Assembly: GCA_900539185.1 (NCBI GenBank)
Contig: UQBG01000022.1
Span: forward strand, 1 to 27,179
Origin: an uncultured Clostridium sp.
GTDB taxonomy: Bacteria > Bacillota > Clostridia > Lachnospirales > Lachnospiraceae
DNA length: 27,179 bases
Direction of reading: 5' to 3'
A program made the position numbers and the translations under genes. The notes beneath the pieces were generated by a model. That model did not search any database and was not told the origin of the DNA. It was given only the letters and a program-made list of their open reading frames with translations. This document shows, in pieces, positions 1-6,655 of the stretch; positions within the stretch are counted from its first letter, which is position 1, and every line of letters starts with the position of its first letter.

Positions 1-36
1 CTTGTCTGTACGAATATTTAAATTAGTTGTTGCCAT
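1..36 (-). CDS. RelB/DinJ-type antitoxin, N-terminus only (cut by window edge)
   Basis: Only the first 12 codons are visible, reading MATTNLNIRTDK on the minus strand. This opening matches the start of RelB/DinJ antitoxins common in gut Clostridia, which are ribbon-helix-helix proteins that neutralise a RelE/YafQ-type mRNA-cleaving toxin and repress their own operon. The ATG (34-36) has a GGAGGTG ribosome site (43-49) with a 6-base spacer, and a near-consensus promoter lies upstream. A toxin gene would be expected just left of the window. The gene is placed where a siphophage would normally have its tape measure gene, so it may be a cargo gene in the tail module. The call rests on 12 residues and on the strong start signals. 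Confidence 0.6.
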   Translation of the reverse strand, partial: MATTNLNIRTDK

Positions 37-59
37 ACAGAACACCTCCATTCAAATAT

Positions 60-88
60 AGTATACTCAAATATGCGCCTAATGTCAA
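60..88 (-). promoter_or_regulatory. Sigma-A promoter of the antitoxin gene
   Basis: On the minus strand, TTGACA (88-83) and TATACT (65-60) are separated by exactly 17 bases, which is close to consensus. The leader is about 20 bases. An imperfect dyad, TGTCAAC then GTTGTCA (83-98), overlaps the -35 box and could be the autorepression operator typical of RelB systems. A short CAGAAT/ATTCTG hairpin (104-121) lies between this promoter and the end of the tail genes. Confidence 0.7.
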
Positions 89-121
89 CACGTTGTCATT
101 ATACAGAATGCATAAATTCTG

Positions 122-289
122 CTAAAATGCATCGAAATCCCTATGGGTAGCGATCTGCGAATAGCCTTTGTACTCATCATTACGGCTTTCTGCGTACATG
201 TCATTCACCATCCCGATCGTGAGTAAGTCAAGATCCTGGATGGAGATGCCGAGCTGTACGCAGCGGAGCAGAAACAATGGCGTGGTCAT
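122..289 (-). CDS. Short phage tail ORF, probable second frame of the tail chaperone (GT-type)
   Basis: This is a 55-residue minus-strand frame starting MTTPLFLLRC and ending at a TAG at 122-124, too short for usual ORF cut-offs. It lies directly downstream of the tail-chaperone ORF, in the +1 (or -2) frame relative to it. The frame stays open upstream of its ATG, adding L-H-A-T-D-R-P, back to a run of seven A residues inside the preceding gene. In many siphophages the two frames are joined by programmed frameshifting into a G-GT pair that guides assembly of tail tube subunits on the tape measure protein. Independent initiation at the ATG cannot be excluded, since no good ribosome site is visible. 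The gene pair is probably part of a defective prophage. Confidence 0.5.
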   Translation of the reverse strand: MTTPLFLLRCVQLGISIQDLDLLTIGMVNDMYAESRNDEYKGYSQIATHRDFDAF

Positions 290-296
290 CGGCCGG

Positions 297-662
297 TCAG
301 TTGCGTGAAGTTTTTTTAGATTCTACATCCGTCTGGACATTTAAGCCCCAGAGCTCAATGATTTTCGGAAGTACCTGGTAGATGGAGAAGGTGCTGAACT
401 CATCAAGCCATTCCTCCGGGCTGTCCGGGATGGTGGGATCTGCATGTTTTGCCATGATGTAGGAGATGTTCTCAAACATCTCAAGAGAGAACATATCGAG
501 GTGGGAGGAACCCTCGTCCCCGTTTCCGACAGCCTTTCCCAGCACATCGAGATCCTTATAGATATCTCGGTGGAACTTGATGCGATAAATACGCGGAATG
601 GCGGCAGATGCCTTGAAGGGCACCTGCTTTCCGTCAATCTCAATCTTCTGAATCATACTCAT
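297..662 (-). CDS. Phage tail assembly chaperone-like protein (G-type)
   Basis: This 121-residue protein starts MSMIQKIEIDGKQV. It sits between a major tail protein fragment and a short second frame, the usual position of the tail assembly chaperone in siphophages of Firmicutes. The N-terminal beta-rich part, the central run with DMFSLEMFENI and the C-terminal helix ending in IIELWGL fit Gram-positive tail chaperones. Near the 3' end the codons for S-K-K contain seven consecutive A residues followed by C, a possible slippery site. It starts 7 bases after the major tail protein stop. The role is inferred from position and general likeness rather than from a catalytic motif. The gene itself is intact although its neighbours are broken. 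Confidence 0.65.
   Translation of the reverse strand: MSMIQKIEIDGKQVPFKASAAIPRIYRIKFHRDIYKDLDVLGKAVGNGDEGSSHLDMFSLEMFENISYIMAKHADPTIPDSPEEWLDEFSTFSIYQVLPKIIELWGLNVQTDVESKKTSRN
311..317 (-). other. Seven-A run, candidate ribosomal slippage site in the tail chaperone gene
   Basis: On the minus strand the chaperone frame reads TCT AAA AAA ACT, seven A residues, five codons before its stop (297-299). The second tail frame is open from this run through its own ATG. A +1 or -2 slip would join them. The -1 frame instead hits TGA after about nine codons, so classical -1 slippage does not give a long product. Confidence 0.4.
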
Positions 663-669
663 AATCCAA

Positions 670-1005
670 TCACTCCTTTACTGCCTTCGCAGGCTTCGTT
701 GCAGACTGCGTTGCGACATCGCTCCCCGCCGCAGGCACATATACCGCCTTGTACCAATCAGCATAGGTGGTGGCTTCCGTGGTATTTCCGGTCTTTGCTT
801 TCACCATACCATTAGCAAGCGGCACGGCCTTTAGAGACAGCTTCTCCGTCTGTACTTCCTTGGAATCCTCATTCGTTTTTCCTTCGATGCCAGGACGGGA
901 AGCGGAGCAGTTATACAGCACATGACGAATGTGCTTCTGGCCTCCATCAAACTCGAACAGAAGCGCAAATGCTGCAAGCTCTACCTCCGGGTTTTCAATC
1001 AGCAC
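670..1005 (-). pseudogene. Phage major tail protein (phi13-like), N-terminally truncated
   Basis: The 111-residue frame contains the region FALLFEFDGG, then HVLYNCSASRPGIEG, EVQTE and TYADWYKAVY, which resembles the C-terminal half of phi13-family major tail proteins, the subunits of the siphophage tail tube. Complete members are roughly 190-200 residues, so about the first 80-90 residues are missing. The frame begins at a GTG (1003-1005) that is probably not a real start. Sequence just upstream (E-S-K-G) looks like continuing protein and then changes into the end of a gp10-like gene in another frame. A deletion has therefore removed the tail protein start and whatever gene lay before it. The product is not expected to assemble. 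Confidence 0.7.
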
Positions 1006-1016
1006 ACCCTTGGACT

Positions 1017-1157
1017 CTAATGTTTCCTTTTGCGTTTTACAGCCCAGTTTTTTGCGTATTTTCCGGTGTCCTTGGGGGCGGTTGCAGTAATCTCATCCTT
1101 GACGGTTTTTCCAGCCTTGCGGACCGATGCTTTTAGATCATCTGTTGCAAGGCTGGC
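1017..1157 (-). pseudogene. HK97 gp10-like head-tail protein, internal fragment
   Basis: A 46-codon minus-strand stretch contains SVRKAGKTVKDEI, TAPKDTGKYAKNW and VKRK, the conserved core of HK97 gp10-like head-tail connector proteins (PKDTG followed by a tryptophan). It has no start codon and lacks the C-terminal part that usually follows. It ends at TAG (1017-1019) at the junction with the tail protein fragment. Adding one A to the AAAA run (1028-1031) would put both fragments in one frame. At its upstream end the protein-like sequence stops at 1157, the base before the 42-bp repeat. Both ends are therefore rearrangement boundaries. Confidence 0.65.
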
Positions 1158-1199
1158 ATTTATTACTATTACAAACAAAGCGGCTGTGATAAAATAGAA
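1158..1199 (+). repeat. 42-bp direct repeat, left copy
   Basis: This sequence, beginning ATTTATTACTATTACAAACA and ending GTGATAAAATAGAA, is identical over 42 bases to 6656-6697 in the same orientation. Allowing one mismatch it extends to 46 bases (1154-1199). It abuts the broken phage gp10 fragment on its left and the lipoprotein leader on its right. The spacing between copies is 5498 bases. It could be an integration or recombination scar, a duplicated promoter, or an assembly join. Confidence 0.9.
1187..1195 (+). promoter_or_regulatory. Candidate extended -10 promoter within the 42-bp repeat
   Basis: TGATAAAAT matches an extended -10 element (TG, one base, then TAAAAT at 1190-1195). No good -35 is present at 17 bases, although TTACAA lies 15 bases upstream of TAAAAT. 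It would start transcription near 1202, about 50 bases before the lipoprotein ATG. The right-hand copy has the same element at 6685-6693, only about 15 bases before the GH32 start. Confidence 0.4.
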
Positions 1200-1250
1200 G
1201 GGAAATCAGAAATGAGATTACGATAAAGGTTGTGGGGAGGGGAGCAAAGT

Positions 1251-2249
1251 ATGAAAAAAATAAAAATAATCGGATGGATAACAGTGGGTTTTCTTTTGCT
1301 GCTGCAAACCGGTTGTGAGGGGACAGCATCGTCTGTTACCCAGACAACGGAGGAGCCGTTGGCGGAAATAAAAGATATAACAACGGCAGATACAACAGAA
1401 CCCCCGGCACAGGCTTCGACGCAACAGGATACGGAAATAAAAGTTATAGAATTAGAGGAAGAGGATAACTTAGACACATGGTTGGGAACATACACGTTTG
1501 ATGAAGTGTATGATGACCCATTTATGTTTATGGATTATGATGTGAACGTTTATAAAGAAAACGGGAGATATTATGCAGATGTGGATATTAGTGGACAGTT
1601 TACGTCCGTTCATGTAAAAACGAATGTGTATGGAAATAGCGAATGGATTAGTTTTGCATTGAGGGAGTACTATCCTGATGAGGTGCAGGTGGGAGTATTT
1701 GGCGAGGATAGTGTGTTGTTCAGTATGAGAAAATATGAAAATAGCATATATACTTATTGGGGAATACAGACGTCGTTAGGGATACAAAACAACCAATCGG
1801 GAGGTATATATTTTAAACAGACGGAAGTCTCTGATACAGAAATAACGGAAAATATAACAGAAGAAGATAATTTAAAAGCGTGGGTTGGAACATATAGCTT
1901 CACAGAGGAAACCGAAACGGATGGAGTGACACGGAAGACGAAATATGTATTGGATATCTATAACGAGGATGGACAGTACTATGGGGATATGGTAATAAGC
2001 GGCGTGGATAAGGATATGAAAGTAAAGCTAAAGATATACGGAGATGAGCAGTGGATTAGTCTGGTGTTATCGGAGGTCGAATCCGATAGTACAGAAAAAC
2101 TAGAGAATATGAAGGAAATGGTGCTGTTTAGTCTGGGAGAGCAGGATGGACAAGTTTATACCTTTTGGGGCGGATTAGATATGACCATGCTGTTAGATGC
2201 GGATAGTTTTTCTTATTATGATAATAATTGCTATTTTGAAAAACAATAA
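1251..2249 (+). CDS. Secreted lipoprotein with two tandem DUF5991-like domains
   Basis: This 332-residue protein begins MKKIKIIGWITVGFLLLLQT and then GC, a lipoprotein signal peptide with an imperfect lipobox (Q at -3) and the lipidated cysteine at residue 22. A Thr/Ser/Glu-rich linker (about 23-69) leads to two homologous domains of about 120-130 residues. They start at EEDNL (70-74 and 204-208), continue as W-x-G-T-Y, and both end with Tyr-Phe near a Gln. The pattern resembles DUF5991, whose function is unknown, so an extracytoplasmic, membrane-tethered role is all that can be said. The ATG at 1251 was chosen because GGAGGGG (1236-1242) lies 8 bases upstream; the TTG at 1230 has no such site. 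The gene lies just inside the left 42-bp repeat, and the next frame downstream is broken. Confidence 0.75.
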   Translation: MKKIKIIGWITVGFLLLLQTGCEGTASSVTQTTEEPLAEIKDITTADTTEPPAQASTQQDTEIKVIELEEEDNLDTWLGTYTFDEVYDDPFMFMDYDVNVYKENGRYYADVDISGQFTSVHVKTNVYGNSEWISFALREYYPDEVQVGVFGEDSVLFSMRKYENSIYTYWGIQTSLGIQNNQSGGIYFKQTEVSDTEITENITEEDNLKAWVGTYSFTEETETDGVTRKTKYVLDIYNEDGQYYGDMVISGVDKDMKVKLKIYGDEQWISLVLSEVESDSTEKLENMKEMVLFSLGEQDGQVYTFWGGLDMTMLLDADSFSYYDNNCYFEKQ

Positions 2250-2254
2250 TAAGG

Positions 2255-2615
2255 GACATAGAGCATTTTTATGGATTAAGAAAAGATGATTCAAATGATG
2301 CAAATGAGATTCCGAAAAATATTGCTACGGTAAACTGGCTCATTGTTACAGATAAATTTGTTTATTACCAAAAAGATAGCTCAATATACAAATGTTCAAG
2401 AGTAAGTGGCAGGAATATCGTTATTGCTGAAGCTGTCTCAGATGGAGAAATACGATACCAAAAGGGAGTGTTACATTATATGGATGCATGGGGCAAAATG
2501 GCTAGTTATGATGAAAATGATAAATGAAAGATTTTACATTTATCAAGGAGCCTTAGACAGCGTAAAAAGAGAGGTTATTGATGCTAAAGTAAAAGGAATT
2601 GACTTGTCCATCTAA
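2255..2615 (+). pseudogene. Gene fragment with frameshift, beta-propeller-like (DUF5050-type?)
   Basis: A frame without a start codon runs from about 2255 to TGA at 2525-2527 and includes NWLIVTDKFVYYQKDSSIYK and GVLHYMDAWGKMASYDENDK. From that point the protein-like sequence continues in another frame as ERFYIYQGALDSVKREVIDA and stops at 2613-2615. One extra T near 2525 accounts for the switch. The repeated aromatic strand pattern (VYYQ, IYKC, LHYMD, FYIYQG) is like the blades of DUF5050/TolB-type propellers, but the family is only a guess. It starts right behind the lipoprotein stop, so the upstream part was lost by deletion. It was probably a secreted protein of the same kind as its neighbour. 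Confidence 0.5.
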
Positions 2616-2658
2616 ATTTCATCTTTGACTTAGTCGACAATTATATAATGAATTTTGG

Positions 2659-2690
2659 GGCATCAATCAGAGAAGGTTGGTGCCTTTTTT
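2659..2690 (+). terminator. Rho-independent terminator
   Basis: GGCATCAA (2659-2666) pairs with TTGGTGCC (2677-2684), with one G-T wobble, and is followed by six T residues (2685-2690). It closes the lipoprotein/fragment transcription unit before the sigma-factor promoter. Confidence 0.75.
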
Positions 2691-2710
2691 GGGTGAATGA
2701 CTATCTTTTT

Positions 2711-2755
2711 TTGACAGTCAGTCGTTATACATATTAGAATGGAATAAACGTTTAT
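2711..2755 (+). promoter_or_regulatory. Promoter and 12-bp palindrome upstream of the ECF sigma factor
   Basis: TTGACA (2711-2716) and TAGAAT (2735-2740) with an 18-base spacer form a good housekeeping promoter. Directly after it, at the expected transcription start, is the perfect palindrome ATAAACGTTTAT (2744-2755), a candidate repressor site. The cassette thus seems to be transcribed by the main sigma factor, and the palindrome offers a control point. Confidence 0.6.
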
Positions 2756-2785
2756 ACATTACTGAAAATGGGAAAGGAGGGCAAC

Positions 2786-3340
2786 TTGAATGATTTTCTT
2801 TTAATCCTACAAATGAAACAGGGCAATGAGAAGGCTTTTGATAAATTTGTACGAAAATATTATGCAGAAATTTTGTTGTATTGTAGAAATCATTGTCTGG
2901 ATCAGACAGAAGCAGAAGATCTGACACAGGAAACCTTCCTTCGATTTATAGAAAATATTGCATCTTATCAGCACATTGGAATGGCAAAGAATTATCTGTA
3001 TGTGATAGCTAGGAATCTTTGTAAGGACTATGCAAAGAAATGGAAGGTAGAGAGTGTAGAGCAGGAAATATTGGAAAGGAAGATGGTTTCGGATGGTGGT
3101 ATTCAAAGAAAAGAAAAACGAATGGATGTGGAACAGGCTCTTGGCAGGCTGGCTCCGGAGTTAAGAGAAGTGATACTGCTGATCTATTTTGGAGACTGTA
3201 AACTAAAAGAGGTAGCAGATATTTTACAGATTGGTTTGCCACTGGTTAAGTACCGCCACAAAAGGGCAAAAGAAGAATTAATAAAACTTTTGGGAGAGGA
3301 GGATTCTGATGAATTTGAAAAAGATGATGCAAAACTATAA
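2786..3340 (+). CDS. ECF-type RNA polymerase sigma factor
   Basis: About 184 residues with the two-domain layout of extracytoplasmic-function sigma factors. Region 2 (about residues 15-85) carries EAEDLTQETFLRFIENI and KNYLYVIARNLCKDYAK, which bind core polymerase and the -10 element. After a variable linker, region 4 (about 115-175) carries LREVILLIYF and LKEVADILQI, the helix-turn-helix that reads the -35 element. The start is taken as TTG at 2786 because GGAGG (2776-2780) lies 5 bases before it; the ATG at 2768 would put that ribosome site inside the gene. It overlaps the next gene by 32 bases, so the cassette is translationally coupled. No anti-sigma zinc-finger gene is present; the adjacent membrane protein is the natural candidate partner. 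Confidence 0.85.
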   Translation: MNDFLLILQMKQGNEKAFDKFVRKYYAEILLYCRNHCLDQTEAEDLTQETFLRFIENIASYQHIGMAKNYLYVIARNLCKDYAKKWKVESVEQEILERKMVSDGGIQRKEKRMDVEQALGRLAPELREVILLIYFGDCKLKEVADILQIGLPLVKYRHKRAKEELIKLLGEEDSDEFEKDDAKL

Positions 3341-4079
3341 AACGGAAATAAAAGTTATTCCAAGAGAAGAAAAGATTCTGGAAACGATTCAAAAATCGAA
3401 GGAAGTTATGATGGAAGTTCAGTCTGAACATACGATGAGCTATGGAGAGTTTTTATTTTCTCAATTTCGGCTGATCCGAAAGAGATGGTGGATGTTGCAG
3501 GCAGCATTACTGATCATGGCATTTTTTCTCATGAATTATCTGGATGATAGCGAATATTTGATGAGAACACTGGGAACTTCCTCTGTCCTTTTTATCGTTA
3601 TGATCATTCCGGAATTTTGGAGAAACAAAGAAAGTGATTCCTTACAGATTGAGGCATCGTGCCTATACTCTCTCAGACAGATCTATTCTGCACGAGTATT
3701 TTTGATAGGAGTGGCGGATGTGTTTATGATAACACTATTTTTGCTTGTGTGCTGTGTGGGTATGAGAATGCAGTTTATGGATATTTTGGTGCAGTTTTTG
3801 TTCCCAATGGTTGTTGCTGCCGGAATCTGCTTTGCGATGTTAAACAGCAGAGCTTTGAATGAAGTAGCATCCATGCTCGGTTGCTTTTTGTGGAGCGGGA
3901 TCTGGTGGATGGTTACAATGAATGATTTTATTTATGCTAAGATTACATTTCCTGTGTGGAGTATCTTATTTGGATTAGCAAGCTGTTTCCTGATTGGTGC
4001 TGTGTATAAGACAATACATGACTGCAATCGCTTATGTTGGACGATGGAGGGAAATCTATATGAAACTACAAATGGTTAA
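3309..4079 (+). CDS. Multi-pass membrane protein of the sigma-factor/ABC cassette
   Basis: This 256-residue protein starts MNLKKMMQNYKTEIKVIPRE. A cytoplasmic N-terminal part of about 60 residues is followed by roughly six hydrophobic segments, such as AALLIMAFFLMNYL, SVLFIVMIIPEFW, VADVFMITLFLLVCC, LFPMVVAAGICFAML and ILFGLASCFLIGAVY. Strong ribosome site GGAGAGGAGG precedes the ATG, which lies inside the end of the sigma gene. Proteins of this type are commonly encoded between an ECF sigma factor and an ABC ATPase in Lachnospiraceae. It could be an anti-sigma or sensory membrane protein, or a third transporter subunit. No recognised catalytic motif is seen. The basic, charged N-terminus would be the part able to contact the sigma factor; that is inference. 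Confidence 0.6.
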   Translation: MNLKKMMQNYKTEIKVIPREEKILETIQKSKEVMMEVQSEHTMSYGEFLFSQFRLIRKRWWMLQAALLIMAFFLMNYLDDSEYLMRTLGTSSVLFIVMIIPEFWRNKESDSLQIEASCLYSLRQIYSARVFLIGVADVFMITLFLLVCCVGMRMQFMDILVQFLFPMVVAAGICFAMLNSRALNEVASMLGCFLWSGIWWMVTMNDFIYAKITFPVWSILFGLASCFLIGAVYKTIHDCNRLCWTMEGNLYETTNG

Positions 4080-4938
4080 TGTTACAAGAAAGTTTGGTGA
4101 CTTTCGGGCAGTAGAGAACTTAAACCTGACAATAGAAAATGGAGTATATGGACTTTTAGGTGTGAATGGTGCAGGCAAGACAACGCTTATGCGAATGATC
4201 TGTACCCTTTTGACACCGACAAGCGGACAGATTCTGTGCGATGGAAAGGATATTTTCAAAATGGATGGAGAATATCGAAATTTGCTTGGATACTTACCTC
4301 AGGAGTTCGGATTCTATCCGGATTTCACAGTAAAAGACTATTTACTGTATATTGCCAGCTTAAAGGGTATTCGACCTATGGTTGCTGGTAAACGGGTAAA
4401 GGACTTGCTTGCACAGGTTGGACTCACAAAGTCAGCAAATAAAAAGATGAAGAAGCTGTCCGGCGGAATGAAACGTAGAGCAGGAATTGCCCAGGCAATG
4501 CTAAACAATCCCAAAATTCTTATTCTGGATGAGCCTACGGCTGGACTTGATCCAACGGAAAGGGTGCGTTTTCGGAATCTGATCAGTGAGCTGTCAGAGG
4601 ATAGGATCGTTATTTTATCGACGCATATTGTTTCAGATGTGGAGTATATTGCCAATGAAATCTGGCTGATGAAGGATGGACAGATCATGCAGCAGGGAAA
4701 TCTTGATCAGACACTTGCTTCTATGCAGGAAAAGGTATATGCGTGTGAAGTATCACAGGCAGATGCAACAAAGATGATGAAAGAATTTAAGGTGTCTAAT
4801 ATGAAATCGGAAAGTGGAATGGTGGAATTGCGTATTATTGCCAGTGAGTCACCGATTGCTGGAGCATCTGTGGTGGAGCCGACATTGGAGGATGTGTTCT
4901 TATATTATTTTGGTGAAAAGGGTGGTGAGATGGAATGA
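4060..4938 (+). CDS. ABC transporter ATP-binding protein
   Basis: A 292-residue ATPase subunit of an ABC-2-like transporter. It has Walker A GVNGAGKTT (about residues 36-44), the Q-loop at YLPQEFGFYPDFT, the signature LSGGMKRR, Walker B ILILDEPTAGLDP and the switch histidine in LSTHIV. About 80 C-terminal residues follow the nucleotide-binding fold, ending in EPTLEDVFLYYFGEK, typical of drug, bacteriocin or lantibiotic-type exporters. ATG 4060 is preceded by GGAGGG. It overlaps the membrane protein gene by 20 bases and the permease by ATGA at 4935-4938, so all four genes are made together. The transported substrate cannot be told; peptide or antimicrobial export or resistance is a common role of such sigma-linked pairs. 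Confidence 0.9.
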   Translation: MKLQMVNVTRKFGDFRAVENLNLTIENGVYGLLGVNGAGKTTLMRMICTLLTPTSGQILCDGKDIFKMDGEYRNLLGYLPQEFGFYPDFTVKDYLLYIASLKGIRPMVAGKRVKDLLAQVGLTKSANKKMKKLSGGMKRRAGIAQAMLNNPKILILDEPTAGLDPTERVRFRNLISELSEDRIVILSTHIVSDVEYIANEIWLMKDGQIMQQGNLDQTLASMQEKVYACEVSQADATKMMKEFKVSNMKSESGMVELRIIASESPIAGASVVEPTLEDVFLYYFGEKGGEME

Positions 4939-6158
4939 TTAGATATGAGATTAAGAAAATCTTTTCTAAGAGCCTCAGTAAAGTATCATTGGTCGTGTTG
5001 TTATTTTCACTTATGATATCCTGCTATTTCGCAATCGCAAATGTCAGTTTTTTGGATGAGCAGGGCAAATCTCATACAGGAATTGAAGCGGCAAGGCGAC
5101 TGCGGGAAGAAAAGCAGAGGTGGGAAGGCGTTCTAGATGAAAGAGCATTACAAGCGGTCATGGAGGAATATAAAAAGATTAGTGAAGACTATCCGATTCG
5201 CCCAGGAGATGATTCTGCTAACTTATTGCATGATTCCAAGGTACAAGGTATTTCAGAAATCAAGGACATGATCAATATGGGATTTTGCGAATTTCGAGAC
5301 TTTAATTATTATCGTATTGATTCCTTATCGAAAGAAGAAGTGGGACAGATCTATGAGAACCGTGTAAAGAGTTTGGAAAAATGGTTGAACTCCGAAGATG
5401 CTGATGGTTTATTCGATGAAAACGAGAAAGCATTTTTGATAGAGCAGTACAGTGAGATGAAAGCACCTTTATACTATGAGGACTATGATGGCTGGAAATC
5501 CGCACTGAGTTACGCTCAGACGATTATTATGCTCATTATGCTTGTGTCAGCATTCTTGGTGTCCGGTATCTTTTCAGGCGAATTTAGCTGGAAATCAGAT
5601 TCCATATTTTTCTCAACAAAATATGGAAGGGACAAGGGAACGAGAACAAAGATCATGGCAGGATTTATCGTGGTATCAGCTATCTACTTTATTGTAATAT
5701 CGCTGTATTCACTTGTGGTATTGGGATGTCTCGGATCGCAAGGTGGAAATGTCATGATACAGACAGGCTTCTGGCATTGGAAATCTTTTTACAATATCAC
5801 CTATATGCAGTTGTATTTGCTCACGGTAATTGCCGGATATATTGGAACAGTATTTTGCCTGTTTCTGTCTATGCTTGTGTCAGCAAAGACGCATACAGCA
5901 GTTGTTGCAGTGACAATACCTTTTGCAATCCTGTTTTTACCGTTGTTTGTATCAAACTTCGATTTCTTATCGGGAATATTAGGTGTGTTCCCAGACCGCT
6001 TGCTGCAGATCAATGAGATTATCAATACATTTGATTTATATCATATAGGTGGTAAGATTGTCGGCTCGATACCAATCATGCTGGTCATTTATCCAATCAT
6101 AAGTGTTTTGATGGTGCCACTCATGTATCATGTTTATCATAAAACGGAGATTAAGTAG
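4935..6158 (+). CDS. ABC transporter permease (ABC-2 type)
   Basis: A 407-residue membrane subunit. A first transmembrane helix (about residues 18-35) is followed by a large extracytoplasmic region rich in charged residues (about 40-190). Five or six hydrophobic helices follow, among them TIIMLIMLVSAFLVSGIFSG, IVVSAIYFIVISLYSLVVLG, YLLTVIAGYIGTVFCLFLSM, TIPFAILFLPLFV and IPIMLVIYPIISVLMVPLMY. This one-plus-five pattern with a big loop after helix 1 is usual for ABC-2 permeases. Its ATG overlaps the ATPase stop (ATGA), which indicates partnership. The large loop probably binds or senses the substrate outside the membrane. Substrate unknown. Confidence 0.85.
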   Translation: MIRYEIKKIFSKSLSKVSLVVLLFSLMISCYFAIANVSFLDEQGKSHTGIEAARRLREEKQRWEGVLDERALQAVMEEYKKISEDYPIRPGDDSANLLHDSKVQGISEIKDMINMGFCEFRDFNYYRIDSLSKEEVGQIYENRVKSLEKWLNSEDADGLFDENEKAFLIEQYSEMKAPLYYEDYDGWKSALSYAQTIIMLIMLVSAFLVSGIFSGEFSWKSDSIFFSTKYGRDKGTRTKIMAGFIVVSAIYFIVISLYSLVVLGCLGSQGGNVMIQTGFWHWKSFYNITYMQLYLLTVIAGYIGTVFCLFLSMLVSAKTHTAVVAVTIPFAILFLPLFVSNFDFLSGILGVFPDRLLQINEIINTFDLYHIGGKIVGSIPIMLVIYPIISVLMVPLMYHVYHKTEIK

Positions 6159-6485
6159 ATGAAAAGGAAAAAGAGCTTTCTGAAAAAGATAACTCTGTTG
6201 TTCGTTCTTTTCTTGATTATTTATGTAGGACATACATTCGCAACTAATGATGCGGTCAGGCTACCGGAAAAGTTACAAGGTTTTGGTATTATAAAACAGG
6301 AAGAACATCCCATTGCAATTGATAAGTATGGATGGGAATTGATGTTGGTAAATCGGGATAATTATAATCTGATAATTCATCAGATGCAGTGCTACACCAT
6401 GTATCTGTTGAATAAGCGGTTTCGCCCACATAAAATTTTACATCTGCGTTACCACCGGTGTTCAAGAAGCAATTTCTACCAGTAG
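6159..6485 (+). pseudogene. Truncated fifth gene of the ABC cassette (signal/anchor protein)
   Basis: The ATG directly follows the permease stop, so it belonged to the same operon. The first 73 or so residues look real: a basic start MKRKKSFLKK, a hydrophobic helix ITLLFVLFLIIYVG, then TNDAVRLPEKLQGFGI and HPIAIDKYGWELMLVNRDNY. The remaining 33 codons are Arg/His/Cys-rich and coincide with a protein-like frame on the opposite strand (6376-6528). The original 3' half has therefore probably been replaced by foreign sequence. The intact form would have been an exported or membrane-anchored protein accompanying the transporter. It might still yield a short membrane peptide, so pseudogene status is likely but not proven. 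Confidence 0.55.
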
Positions 6486-6528
6486 CTAAAGGTTCTGGCC
6501 ATTTAAGTATTGCCTCACCACTAGTAAG
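6376..6528 (-). pseudogene. Antisense gene fragment of unknown origin
   Basis: The minus strand is open for 51 codons here and reads like an ordinary protein: LTSGEAILKWPEPLATGRNC, then NTGGNADVKFYVGETAYSTD and TWCSTASDE. The balanced composition contrasts with the Arg/His/Cys-rich product of the overlapping plus-strand frame. There is no start and no clear family; the style suggests a surface, adhesin or phage-fibre beta domain. It seems to be an inserted scrap in the broken gene at 6159. Confidence 0.35.
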
Positions 6529-6530
6529 AA

Positions 6531-6650
6531 AAGGAGGATGGCGAGCAGGAGATTATTGATGGACAGCAGCGTATTACATCATTATTTCTTTTGCTGTGCG
6601 CTATCTATAGCCTTATGAGGGAATGCAGACAGAAAACAATCGGAACCTAG
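6531..6650 (+). pseudogene. Fragment of a DUF262 (GmrS/GmrD-type) protein
   Basis: A 39-codon open stretch without a start contains EQEIIDGQQRITSLFLLLCA, with the DGQQR-[IL]-T motif that marks DUF262 proteins. That N-terminal domain is found in the GmrSD modification-dependent restriction system and related nucleases, where the motif takes part in nucleotide hydrolysis. Normally it lies near residue 70 of a 500-700 residue protein, so both ends are missing here; the frame ends at TAG 6648-6650. It is the only trace of a defence gene in the window. It sits between the antisense fragment and the right 42-bp repeat, suggesting repeated insertion and deletion at this spot. Confidence 0.65.
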
Positions 6651-6655
6651 ATGGT

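Noticed and set aside
444..815. Plus-strand open frame of 123 codons over the phage tail genes
   Set aside because: It is antisense to two recognisable tail genes, has no ribosome site and gives an atypical His/Pro/Leu-rich product.
1158..1199. 42-bp repeat as a tRNA-end attachment site
   Set aside because: It does not match any tRNA 3' end and no integrase or tRNA gene is in the window.
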